A stretch of 64,000 bases of DNA, taken from Urophycis tenuis (taxonomy: Eukaryota > Chordata > Actinopteri > Gadiformes > Phycidae). The notes beneath the pieces are model-generated. The model was not told the origin of the DNA. It searched no databases and worked only from the letters and a program-made list of their open reading frames with translations. The stretch lies in NCBI GenBank assembly GCA_036785325.1, contig JAXIVH010000013.1, positions 3,779,810 to 3,843,809 of the forward strand, in the 5' to 3' direction. A program made the translations under genes and the position numbers. Below are positions 52,201 to 64,000 of the stretch, piece by piece. How positions within the stretch are numbered: position 1 is the stretch's first letter; every line of letters begins with the position of its first letter.

Positions 52201-55200
52201 AACTGGTCAGACAACACCGAGGCCCTCTACAGGAAAGGACAGAGTAGGCTCTTCTTCCTGAGGAGGCTCAGATCCTTCAATGTGTGCACTAGGCTGCTAC
52301 GGATGTTCTACCAGTCGGTGGTAGCCAGTGTCACCTTCTTTGCCGTTGTGTGCTGGGGAGGAGGCATTGGGAGCGGTGGGGCCAGTAAGCTGAACAAGCT
52401 GGTGAGGAGGGCGAGCTCTGTGGTCGGGATGAAGCTGGACTGTGTGGAGGCGGTGACAGAGAGGAGGATGAGGGGAAAGCTGCAGGCGATCCTGGACAAC
52501 CCCTCTCACCCTCTCTATGCCGAGCTGAGGCAACTCAGGAGCACGTTCAGCCATAGGCTCACTCAGCCACGTGCCTCAAAGCGCTTGGGGGGCTCTTTCA
52601 TCCCATCAGCTATCAGGCTCTACAATACCTCAACCACCCGCTCCCAACGTCTCGGAAGCACCAGTACCACCAGATAATGGATTTGTATACCACACCACAC
52701 ACCCCAGACTGTTTTCTAGCCGTTGTCATTTTGGGGTCTGTTCATCTCATTGATAACCACTGTCCATCTGTCATCTTTCATTGGTGTGCACCAGGCTGCT
52801 ACGGATGGTTTACCAGTCTGCGGTGGCCAGTGTCACCTTCTTCGCTGCCGTGTGCTGGGGAGGAAGCATTGGGAGCGGTGGTGCCAGTAAGCTGTACAAG
52901 CCGGTGAGGAAGGCGAGCTCTGCGGTGGGGATGAAGCTGGACTGTGTGGAGGCGGCGACAGTGAGGAGGACGAGGGGAAAGCTGCTGGCGATCCTGGACT
53001 ACCCCTTTCATCCTCTCTATGCCGAACTGAAGCAACTCAGGAACACGTTCAGCCACAGGCTCACTCAGCCATGTGCCTCAAAGCGCTTGGGGGGCTCCTT
53101 CATCCCATCAGCCATCAAGCTCTAGGAAGCCCCAACACCACCAGACAACGGACTGAACAATGGACTGAACACCACACTACACATACACCACACCACACAC
53201 CTTGGACTGTCTTCTAGCCGTTGTTATTCAAGGTCTATTCATATGTTGTACCTGGAATACCTGTAAAAATTTGCACATCTTGCATCTTGCACTTTCCGCA
53301 CATTTGCACATCTATTTTTGCACTACGAACAGCTACCAAGGATGTTTACTACGTATGCTTACAGGTTCTCACTTTTTCACCGACCTGACTTTAAGAGTTC
53401 GCATTTAATTTAACTTATTTTAACCTAATCTTGTCTACGTAGATCTATTTATTGTTTATTGACTAGTCAGGCTCTTATTGCACTAATCTATCCCCTGTAC
53501 TGCTGGTCACTGTGAATTTCTCCTAAGGGGGATTAATAAAGGAATATCTTATCTTATCTTATCTTATTTGTAGTCCATGCATTGTAGTTCCAATATATCC
53601 TGTATATATCCTCACCATTGTGGAATTGGTTGCCTCGTCTCCAGCACAGACGAGCATGGCGCCCCCTGCTGGGCTGGGGAACACGGCATTTCTGGTGAGC
53701 ACCTTGCAGGAGGAGCCTCCATTGAAGGTCTGGACCGGGGAGCAGGAGCAGGCAGGGACCTGGGTGGAGTCCAGCTGGGGCGCCCGGGTCAGCTCCATCA
53801 GAACACAGTGCAGGGACGGGTTGGAACGCCCTGGGGTCAAAGTTTACACATCACCACGTCATTTCGCGTTTCACTCTTCACATGTAATGAATCCATAGCT
53901 TCAAGGCATGCAAGAGAACCAGATAACTGTACGAGCAGCAATGAAATGTTTCACCTTCTTATGACAAATGTACTCTTTGTAGGTCGCTTTGGTTAAAAGC
54001 GTCTGCTAAATGCCCTCAATTTAAATGTAGAGGACACCGGGGTGAGTGGTACAGAGAGCAGGGTGAGCACCCTGCTCTGGTGATAAGTTGTACTGACCCT
54101 GGGCTGAGCACCCTACTCTAGAGATGGGGACTTAAGTGACCACGGGGGGTCAGGACCTCAGTGTCTCATCTCTTGGACAGGACAGAGGCGCAGCACTGCT
54201 GCTGTGGACATGAGGGTCCTGCTCTTTGCTTGCAGAGCACCACGATTTCAGAGGAGCCCAAAGCACGACAAGTTGCCGTTTGAGGCGATTGCCGTGATTA
54301 CGTCATGACCGGCTCACGCGGTACGGATGCAACAAGATTCCCAGCAGGACGGGTGTGACGATGGATGTACAAAAAGCGTCAAAGCGCCTAGCAACAGTGT
54401 GTCGGCGTTGCCATGGTACCTGGCCGGTAGGTGACCAGGCAGTGGCGGCTGGCCGCCTCCACCTGGATGTCGATGCAGCTGGCTGCCTCCAGGGGGAGCT
54501 GGTGGGGTCTGTAGGAGCTGCCCTCCAGCTGCTCCCAGAAACACCCCCCCTCCAGGGAGCCCGCCAACACACCCCCGCACGGGAAGTGTCCGGACGCAGC
54601 CCGCGGGACGTAGCACAGGGACGGCACCGGAGACCTACACACACGTTAGGAATTGTTAAGAGTGTGTGTGTGTGCGTGCGCGTGTGCGTGTGTGTTGGAG
54701 TGTGAGTGTGTGTTGGAGTGTGTGTGTGTGTGCGTGCGCGTGTGCGTGTGTGTGCGTGTGTTGGTGTGTGCGTGTGTTGGAGTATGCGTGTGTTGGAGTG
54801 AGTGAGTGAGTGAGTGTGTGTGGGTCTGTCTTACCTGGCACCAAGTGGCAGCAGCTCCTGGACGTGTGTGCTGGTGTCTCTGGTGTCATAGACCAGAACC
54901 GACCCATTCAGAAGTCCGGCGTACACATAGTTACTGTTGTCAAGGCACCAGCAGCAGCTCCACACGGGCTTCCCGGCGTTGTAGGTCTGGACGACCGTGT
55001 TGCTCATCAAACTACGACACAACCATAGTACACAGCCACTTCACTTCATAGGTGGACATTTCAATCACTGCATGTTTTCACCATATTTCAAGTATTTAGT
55101 TTTGACACTAATGTGTTGGTTAATGCTACTTATTTCCGAAGGAGTCATTTACAGTCTTGTCTTGAATGTAGTAGGCCTATTCATGCATTTACATGTCATC

Positions 55201-56696
55201 TCAAGCTCCCCTCTCTGTCCCAAGAGACACCTGTAATTTCAAGTTGGTTTTGGGTATTTGAGGAAACATGGTGGGATCATGTGAGGGTTATGGCATCCAA
55301 TCCAAAGCTGTATGACAAGGCAGACCGTGCCAGTTAATGTAGGAGCAATGGGCTAGCTGCAGTCTCTTGCATCTCATTCTACCATTGCATCTAATCCAGG
55401 AAAGTCAAAACGTCGCTATTGGAAGTCTTTGAAAACATGTTTAGAACCAATGGAAGCAGAAAACAGGGATTATTTTAGTCTAAATCATTGAGCGGACCTG
55501 GTGATTTTGAGTGTGTTGTCCAAGGAAGCAGAGAGCATCAGGCTGTCGTCGCGGTTGTTGAAGGCCAGGCCACGGATCTGTTTGCTGTGAATGGCAACGT
55601 ACTGTGCGGCCTTCATGTTCACCGTGCTGACCTTCTTCACGCCATAGCCTGGAGGAAGAGGGGGTCTGGGTTCAGCTGACAGTCATTTCCTAGTGTATAC
55701 TAACCCTATACATGTATAGTGAATACTAACCAGATAGTGTAAATCAACACTAGTGTATACTAACCCTGGTGTATATGTATGCAACTCTATACGGTGTATG
55801 AAAACCCTAAAGTGTACACTAACACTGTTTTAGGGCATTTAGCAGACGCTTTTATCTAAAGCGACTTACAAAGAGTACATTTGTCAGAAGAAGGTGAACC
55901 CTACAGTGTATACTTTATCGTACACTATTTAGGGTACCAATGATGTGCCAGAAAGCCGTCGTCATGACGATACGGACTGCCTGACAGGCAGCTTTATATA
56001 CAGAAAGCGGGGTCGGCAGATAGAAAGAGGTCAACAGGAAGACGGACAGGTAGAGGGACAGACAGTGTGTGCAGTGACCTGGGACCAGGGTGGCGTGAGG
56101 GGAGGGCTGGGAGGCCAAGAGGCAGCCGAGCGGCGGGCAGAAAGCCAGGACCCTGCAGCCTCCTGCTTGAGACACCAGCACTGCCTTGGAGAAGGCGTAG
56201 TGGCCCCCCGGGGAGCCTTCCCCCCGCTGGGACAGCCCCACCCCTACTGTGGACGAGGAGGACGAGGAGGTACAGCCCGCCTGCGAAATCAGGGTCCTGA
56301 GCTCCTGGAAAGACAGCAAGTAGCGGTGGACACACAAGATATTACCTCATCTCTAGACTATTGTAGTCAGGGCTAACCTAATCGATTAGCGACGGTGAGA
56401 CGCTAACGCTAACCCTACCCCACCCCACCTGAACGCGCTTCTGGAGTTTCCCACATTCCTCCGTCACCACCTGCAGCCGCATGCGGCACTGAGCAGACTC
56501 CAGCTCCGCCTTCCTGCGGAGGGACTGCTCTGTGGCCAGGGCCCTGACACACAGAGTTACAGAGTTAACAGGACACGTGAGAGGGACACTGAGTTACAAC
56601 AGAGTTACAACCGGACGTGTGAGAGGTCTGAGCCAGTGGAGCTGCATCGAGGAATGTGCAACTGAAAATTGAAACTGAAAATAAACTCCAGTATAT

Positions 56697-56731
<35 letters not shown>

Positions 56732-59500
56732 CATGTTTTACTTTACCAAAAGAAAACTGATCTATAAAACAACAAATGCATGTAATTTTATGTTCTACAT
56801 GGACCCATAACATGGAGCCTAACCTAATAACCTAACCCTAACAACTGGGATGGCTGGGACCGCTCAGCTGAAAATGGTTAGCTGCATGTCTCATTTGTGG
56901 GCATAATGTGGGTTAGCTAGTTATGGAGGTAGTTAGCTAGTTAGTTATGGGCAATCATCTGTCAGATGAAACTCTTACTTTTTCATTCCCTCCTGCTCAG
57001 AGTTGTCAACGGCGCGGAGTCTGCGAGCATACAGCAGAACGATGTCTGACCGTTTGGCCTTCTTGTTGCACTGCAGACAACACAACTCGGTTTAAAAACA
57101 CACAACTACACAAGGATGGAATATACAGGACAATACACACAGCCAGAGATTAGCATTAAAACACCCGTTTGCTGTATCATCAGTTTCCCTGAGATAGTTT
57201 TTAGAAGAAAGTTTGGTCCAGTTAAGGCCGAATTAACACTATTTACATAGTGATTACTACGTTTCCATGGCCACTAACGTGATAAAAGTATTCAATCGAT
57301 AATAATCCGCTCAATAAAATGTAGAAGCACACTCATGCTTTCATATTCCGGAGAAAGCTTCAAATGATTCAAAAGTCTTAACACACCACTCCCTCCTGAT
57401 GACTGACAGATTACTCAACCACTCACCTGAGGACACCTGGCAGCCTGACCCTGGCCCTTGAGCCAGCGCTCAATACAGGCGTGTCCAAACAGATGACCAC
57501 AGCGCAGTGCAGCCAGGCGGTGCCCCCCTGCAGCATCCCACGGCTCGAAGCAAATGGTGCAGATGTCCCCCTCCCCGTCTGCCTCCCCCGATTGGCTGGA
57601 CTGGAGGGAGGGTGTGGCCACTGGGATGGAGGGTGGAGTTACAGTGGCTGCAGGTGGGGCCACCGGGAGCGGCTGGAATAGGTGACAAAAAGAGCTTGAC
57701 GTGGTCTACACACAACTATTAACTCCCTAGTACACACACACACACATTATCTATCTGGTACACACATTACTATTAACTCCCTACTACACACACACACACA
57801 CACACAACTATTATCTATCTGGTACACACACTACTATTAACTCCCTAGTACATACACACACACACACACATACATACTTAACCAACTATTATCTATCTGG
57901 TACACACATTAATTTTAACTCCATAGTACAAACACACACAACTATTACCTATCTGGTACACACAACCATTAATTATCTGGTACAAACACAACAATCCAGA
58001 GCCTGTTTCCCATTTAGTAATGGTCGATTTGCATCACTACAGACAGACTATATACACAATAACCCAAAGGCTATTAACCATATAGTATATACACAACAAC
58101 ACAGACATATGACATAGCACAGACAGGTCAGTAAGGGGCAGGTAAGGGTTAGACAGTAGAGAGAGGTCTTTAAGGAGGAGGTAGGGGTTAGTCAGCAAAG
58201 AAACAGGTAATTAAGGAGCAGGTAGGGGTTAGACAGTATAGAGACAGGTCATTGAGGAGCAGGTAGGGGTTAGACAGTACAGAGACAGGTCATTAAGGAG
58301 CAGGTAAGGGTTAGACAGGAGATACAGGTCATTAAGAGGTAGGTAGGTGTAAGGCTGGCATCGTGCTGTTTGAGGCCAACAAATATACTGCAGAACACAG
58401 GGGTTAAAACCCAGAACCTATGGCTGGAAGTCTAATAACCTAGCCACTACATGACCTGGTCCACCTATAGCCCAAAGCTGTGGATGTGTGACCACATGTT
58501 CTCTCACCTGAGCTGGCCCACCAGCAGGCTCATTGCTCGGGGCGATGGACTCTGGACACAAACACAACAGGGATAAATGTCGCCATCAGTGGCGCAGTCT
58601 CAGCATTGTGCACCTCAAAAAGAACCTGACAGGCATGTGGGCGAAGTACTAGGTAACTTACATGAGAGTACCAGGTAACGTACTACTAGTGGTATAGGTC
58701 AACATGGTCAGGAGGCCCAGGTGTTAAACAAGTGTCACCTGTAGATGCAGCAGTGGGGCCCAGAGCAGCCCCCGCAGCATGGGGGTCCGGGGCCTCCTCC
58801 TCCGTGTCAGAGCCGCTGATCTCGGTGCTGCTGCCAGACCCCAGTACAGCCTCGCTGGTCGCCGGGGCTCGCAGCTGGAATTCCCGGAAGAGTCTGGAGG
58901 CCCGCGCGTTTTGGCTGGAGTAGTGGACCCTCGGTCTACACACGCACACACGCAAACACGCACACACGCGTGCACACACACACACACACACACACACACT
59001 TAAGGGACCTGTGTGTCGAGCTACTGAACCCGGTGTGTGCAATTCTGGTTCTCCGGCACTATGCAACAGTTCTCTGGGCTCAAACCGGCAGCCTCAGGAA
59101 TGGAAGGTGAACTTTCACTGCCAAATCAGCACAGCTGTTTAGGTTGTTGATTACAACCGTTAATGTAAATGTAAGGCATCACTCTGGAGTTTAGCTACAG
59201 TGCCATTGACAAATCAAAGAAAACGCTTCACTAAGCTAATCTCCATATCCACCTGGTTCTCCGGGAGGGCTGGGTGGCACCACGCTGTGCTCTGGGGCCT
59301 CGCTCTACCCTCTGATCCTGGGCCGAGCCCTGGTTGACACCCCCGGTGCTCAGGGTGGAAGGCGCGTCTCCCTCCTCCAGACCGTTCTCCGGGCTGCTGT
59401 CGGAGTCAGAGATAACGGTGCGAAACCGCCTGCTTCCACCCGGGTCGGGGGCGCTCTCTGCAACCTCGCCGGGTTCCGCCTCCACATCCATAGCCTCCAT
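49260..59500 (-). CDS. rfwd3: E3 ubiquitin ligase RFWD3, complete, 12 coding exons, 689 residues
   Basis: Nuclear RING ligase that ubiquitinates RPA and RAD51 at damaged replication forks (a Fanconi anaemia gene, FANCW, in human). Exons in transcript order: 59253-59500, 58739-58935, 58508-58551, 57427-57672, 56979-57070, 56429-56543, 56079-56304, 55498-55648, 54835-55011, 54420-54634, 53616-53830, 49260-49403. They total 690 codons with all junctions in frame. A C3HC4 RING (CTIC at residues about 201-204, then RCGHLFGHAC, then CPQC across an exon junction) follows a Ser/acid-rich N-terminus. Next comes a coiled coil (LRRKAELESAQCR) and WD40 repeats to the C-terminus (VYKWE). Human RFWD3 has 774 residues; the difference is mostly in the N-terminal region. 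The start ATG directly follows a TCTAG acceptor; a non-coding first exon with its donor at 59971 is likely. The last intron contains an antisense LINE. Confidence 0.95.
49850..53567 (+). mobile_element. Dead L2/Rex1-type LINE in rfwd3 intron 11, antisense to the gene
   Basis: The endonuclease part starts at about 49853 (frame with PSVIMGNVRSLPNKMDEL). Reverse transcriptase motifs follow: the PGDFRPVALTS region at 51511, FFDFSSAFDT at 51706, and FSDDSS in place of the usual YADD at 51975. The tail is GGGATTAATAAAGG followed by (ATCTT)n. The frame is broken by shifts near 50480, 50870, 51630 and 52195. The endonuclease lacks the expected TETW segment and has NRDFNH where GDFNH is usual. The 5' end is truncated within the endonuclease leader. 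It cannot encode an active protein. Confidence 0.85.
52281..53210 (+). repeat. Duplicated LINE 3' end, two copies about 500 bp apart
   Basis: The C-terminal RT region with GGSFIPSAI and the start of the 3' UTR (CTAGCCGTTGT) occur twice, at 52281-52750 and 52782-53230. The copies share most bases but differ at many positions, including the last codons. Confidence 0.8.
53941..54030 (+). mobile_element. Teleost SINE-type conserved segment, copy 1
   Basis: GTCGCTTTGGTTAAAAGCGT followed by CTGCTAAATG, preceded by ATGTTTCACCTTCTTATGAC. Copies 2 and 3 lie at 55831 and 62525. Confidence 0.65.
55831..55905 (-). mobile_element. Teleost SINE-type conserved segment, copy 2
   Basis: The complement of the same segment (CATTTAGCAGACGCTTTTAT then CTAAAGCGACTTAC), in rfwd3 intron 7. 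Confidence 0.65.
58125..58350. repeat. 42-bp minisatellite in rfwd3 intron 3
   Basis: About 5 units of GGTCATTAAGGAGCAGGTAG and GGTTAGACAGTACAGAGACA, essentially the unit found at 44396-44925 in glg1 intron 1. Confidence 0.85.
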
Positions 59501-59640
59501 CTAGAGTCAGAGTTACATCACTAGCCTCCAACTAGAGTCAGAGTTACATCACTAGCCTCCAACTAGAGTCACACAACAAGGCTCCGACACATTACTAGTC
59601 GATCTAGAGTCAGTCACATCACTAGCCTGCATCTACATTA
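59493..59640 (-). repeat. Tandem copies of the rfwd3 first acceptor region
   Basis: On the minus strand TGACTCTAG followed by WTGGAGGCTA recurs at a 31-bp spacing, with a further diverged copy near 59605. The copy next to the gene gives the acceptor and ATG. Upstream copies have TTGGAGGCTAGTGATGTAAC, which keeps the acceptor but lacks that ATG. Confidence 0.7.
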
Positions 59641-59970
59641 CACACACTACAAAGTTTATTTTTACATAAATTGATTGATAAAGATACCACCATAATTAGC
59701 GTTTGCACAAAATCATTGGACTACACACAACTAGCTGCGTAGCTCCGTTGCAAACGGGCCAGCTGCAGCACAAAACTGAGCCAACAAGCAGTGATCTCCG
59801 CCGGTGGGAACACAACCCGTCTCCGAGGCGATAAGGCCCCGTTAGCACTCGAGCTACACCAACCACTAAGGAAAAGCTGCATGCGAACACGTAGCGTGGT
59901 AGCAGACAAGACACCAGGTCAGACCAGGTTCTACTGCGGTCTGCACAGAGTGGACAGGTGTGGGATTTAC

Positions 59971-60060
59971 CTGGAGAAGAACACAGTGTAGCTTTAGCTT
60001 GTCGGGCTAGCTTCGCAAGCCAAACAAAGTCGTATCACACGCTAGGTGTGACCACTAGCC
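59971..60060 (-). other. rfwd3: Probable non-coding first exon of rfwd3
   Basis: The minus-strand sequence ending ACTGTGTTCTTCTCCAG is followed by GTAAAT, a good donor, about 470 bp upstream of the coding acceptor. The 5' limit is a guess. Confidence 0.4.
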
Positions 60061-60246
60061 CGACATGGGGGGTTACACGGACCATGGTTACGGAGGTTGA
60101 GGTTATGTACACTCTGGTTCCAGAGGGGTGTCCTTGGTATCGACTCCTTGGAAAAAAGAAAACACTGCCCGTCTTCAGTCACTGAACCCGGGAGTTCTGC
60201 TCGAATCTCCCCGCGCCAAGCTCCAGGCCCCGCCTCTTGGGGTCTC

Positions 60247-60282
60247 TACGTCACCACGCAGCATCTCCCGTAGCTACGTCAC
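60247..60282. promoter_or_regulatory. Pair of CRE/ATF-like sites upstream of rfwd3
   Basis: TACGTCAC occurs at 60247-60254 and again at 60275-60282, 28 bp apart, about 200 bp upstream of the probable first exon in a region of raised GC content. Confidence 0.4.
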
Positions 60283-60477
60283 ACCTGGCGTTCATATTCA
60301 TGCGACCTTCTATATACAAAGCGGAAAATAAATTGAGAAAAATAATGTAATTCTGTGATATTAATGTTATACAGAAAAGTGTGAGGAAAACTTATTTTGA
60401 TTGTATGTCTGAAAAGCTTTGCAAATAGTGTCCTGAACACAGAGGCCTCCTTCTTAGTGTGTCTAAGGGGGTAGAGG

Positions 60478-62031
<1,554 letters not shown>

Positions 62032-63565
62032 TCACTCCTCTTCCAGCTCATCCACCACTTGCCGCAGTTTATCTACCAACACTAGAGACAGAAAACAGAT
62101 CTGTAAGCACTCGTGACCCCTTTTACTGTTAGTCAGTGTGTACTGTAGTACTGGTACTGTAATAGTACTTTGGTACTATGGTAGTACTGTGGTACTATGT
62201 TAGTATTGTGGTAATATGTGACTGTGCTACTATTAAGGTACTATGATAGTAATGTCATGCTATGGTGGTACTGTTGTACTATCACAGTAATGTGGTACAA
62301 CAGTAGTTATGTCATACTATGTCAGTACTGTGATACTATGGTTGTATCATAATTTAGATTTGATAGTACTGTAGTACTATGATAGTAATGTATTAATAAT
62401 TAATAATTAATCAATTAATAATGTAGTACTAATATAGTACTACATTATTCTCACTACATTACAATATAATTACAATATGATTATGCTTGAAACTTGTTCT
62501 GGTGACTTTCTTTCTGTATTAACAGCAATAAAATGTTTCACCTTCTTCTGACCAATGTACTCATTGTAAGTCACTTTGGATAAAAGCGTCTGCTAAGTGA
62601 TCTAAATGTTAATCTAAATGTAAACATAGTACTGTGGTATTATATCAGTACTGTGGTACTATGATAGCAGGATTGTCAAAGTTATGTGGGTTAGAAGTAA
62701 TATGGTTGTAACCTCCAACTGAAGGTCTCTTGAAGTCATTGTCCAAGCGACACTCATCGATGAGTTTCCTCAGAGCAGGGGGGCAGTCATCTGGCAGTGG
62801 CTCCAGAACCTTCTCCTTGATAACTTTGTTGTAGACGTCTTCACGTGACACACAATCTGAAAGAACACAGCATCTCATTCAAACAAGAGGACTCCACCAC
62901 CAACAGCCAGTTTATCCACATCAACTCAAAGTTTTAGATTAATCCAATGGAAAACATCCCATTTTCAGCAGTTTGCAGTTTGACTGTTTTTCAAGAAGTG
63001 AATAATACAATGTCTGCTTCTGGGTGCAAGATGTGTCAGAGGTGGTGCAGAGTTTTGGAACCCCAACATTTACCTTCAAAAGGTTTCTTGCGTGTTGCAA
63101 TTTCCCACAAGACAATCCCAAAACTGCAAAAGAGTACAGATTTGACGAAAGAGTAAAGGATTAGTCATGCTCTAACAGTGATTAAAGGACAGAATTGCTG
63201 TGAGAAAAGGACAGACTATAGCCATGATGAAGGACAGACTGTAGCTGTGATGAAGTACAGACTAGCTGTGATAAAGGACAGACTGCAGCTGTGCTAAAGG
63301 ACAGGCTAGCTGTGATAAAGGTCAGACTGTGGTGTGATAAAGGACAGACTAGCTGTGCACGTTTCCTGGAACATCGATCCCAGTTCCAATTCCCGTTCAC
63401 ACATGACCCCATGCAGGAAATGTTCTGGAGCATTGCAGGGAAACATTACAGGGAAACATTATGAAAGGGGTGAAAGGGGTTTAACTGGCATAAAGGAGGG
63501 CCTGTAGCTGTGATAAAGGCCAGCTGTGAGGCCCGTAGTAGTAGTAATAGTTTACACTTGGTTCC

Positions 63566-63601
<36 letters not shown>

Positions 63602-64000
63602 TCACCTGTAAATCTCACACTTCTTGTTGTAGACGTGGCTGAGGCTCTGTAGCTGCTGGGGACAGCAGTATCGTAGTGAGCTGGTCCCTGCATCACCCCT
63701 CCTCCTCAGAGATGTCTCAGTCTTCGCCAGCTCTAAACCCCCCAGCTGGAACCACAACACATGGACCCTCACACATTGACCCGCCTCCCACCTGCTCACT
63801 TTCACACTCTCCCCCTCTCACCCTTTCATCATCAACCTCTTACCATCAGCCTCACTCACTCACCCTCTCACCTTTACCATCTCACCTTCACTTTGTATCC
63901 CTCGGCGACAAGGAACTTGTTGCTGTTGATGCATCCATGTACCTTGGACTTGGACTCTGTCTGGTGGAGTCTGTTGGACGTCCCGTAACCATGGAAACAC
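62032..64000 (-). CDS. mlkl: MLKL-like pseudokinase, C-terminal part (5' end outside the window)
   Basis: MLKL is the membrane-permeabilising effector of necroptosis, activated by RIPK3. The five exons seen are 63886 to at least 64000, 63606-63745, 63074-63123, 62713-62856 and 62032-62081 (stop at 62032-62034); the frame chains through all of them. They encode the C-lobe of a kinase-like domain: VHGCINSNKFLV stands where an active kinase has HRD...N, and KVKLGGLELAKTETS stands where it has DFG. Then come IYSFGIVLWEIATRKKPFE and ALRKLIDECRLDN...RPSV, followed by a short acidic tail (DELEEE). The loss of HRD and DFG residues and the order next to rfwd3 both point to MLKL. A RIPK-family paralogue is the alternative. 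Confidence 0.82.
62525..62624 (+). mobile_element. Teleost SINE-type conserved segment, copy 3
   Basis: GTCACTTTGGATAAAAGCGT followed by CTGCTAAGTG and then AAATGT-type tail repeats, in the last intron of the mlkl-like gene. Confidence 0.65.

Noticed and set aside
49895..52677. Functional reverse transcriptase gene
   Set aside because: At least four frameshifts, lost endonuclease residues and a 5' truncation; a dead LINE.
49850..53590. TSD for the LINE (ATTGTAGT near 49822 and 53580)
   Set aside because: The left copy is not adjacent to the visible LINE start, so it may be chance.

Overview
This is a piece of a vertebrate, almost certainly teleost fish, genome. The evidence is intron-rich genes with GT/AG splice sites, tRNA-derived SINEs of the fish type, several hAT elements with 8-bp target-site duplications (TSDs), a decayed L2/Rex1-type LINE, and very abundant minisatellites and long (GT)n tracts. 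Joining exons by hand gives four recognisable genes: fibulin-7 (fbln7, + strand, 19398-25006, 7 exons, 412 residues), Golgi glycoprotein 1 (glg1, - strand, 29931-47335, 26 exons, 1180 residues), the RING/WD40 E3 ligase rfwd3 (- strand, 49260-59500, 12 coding exons, 689 residues), and the C-terminal pseudokinase part of an mlkl-like gene (- strand, 62032 to the window edge). The order glg1-rfwd3-mlkl matches the human GLG1-RFWD3-MLKL order on chromosome 16q as I recall it. fbln7 is on a different chromosome in human, so its position beside glg1 reflects the fish arrangement.

Layout. 1-6440 is a large composite minisatellite. 6455-8176 (- strand) is one 573-codon open frame for a charged coiled-coil protein that I cannot name. 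8.2-14.6 kb is a transposon graveyard: an L1-like remnant, a 2.2-kb hAT that carries a 1-kb 24-bp minisatellite, a second hAT sitting on a perfect palindrome, and a complete SINE. 14.6-19.3 kb has no gene I can name. fbln7 follows, with tandem arrays in its 5' flank, intron 3 and intron 4, and a TTAA-flanked long-inverted-repeat element in intron 6. 25.6-28.5 kb is repeat-rich intergenic DNA.

glg1 is complete and in frame through all 26 exons. Its introns hold two full hAT elements, four minisatellites and two very long CA/TG tracts, one of which abuts the acceptor of exon 6. rfwd3 is also complete; its last intron holds a dead antisense LINE of about 3.7 kb. The mlkl-like gene is cut by the right window edge.

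The three minus-strand genes have unrelated jobs: a Golgi/secretory cysteine-rich sialoglycoprotein, a replication-stress ubiquitin ligase, and a necroptosis-type pseudokinase. I see no operon-like logic and no sign of a novel multi-gene system. The most interesting signals are splicing- and repeat-related: a UG-tract acceptor at an in-frame glg1 cassette exon, an apparently missing EGF exon in fbln7, the hAT/palindrome junction, a minisatellite unit shared by introns of two genes, and duplicated splice acceptors just upstream of the rfwd3 start codon.
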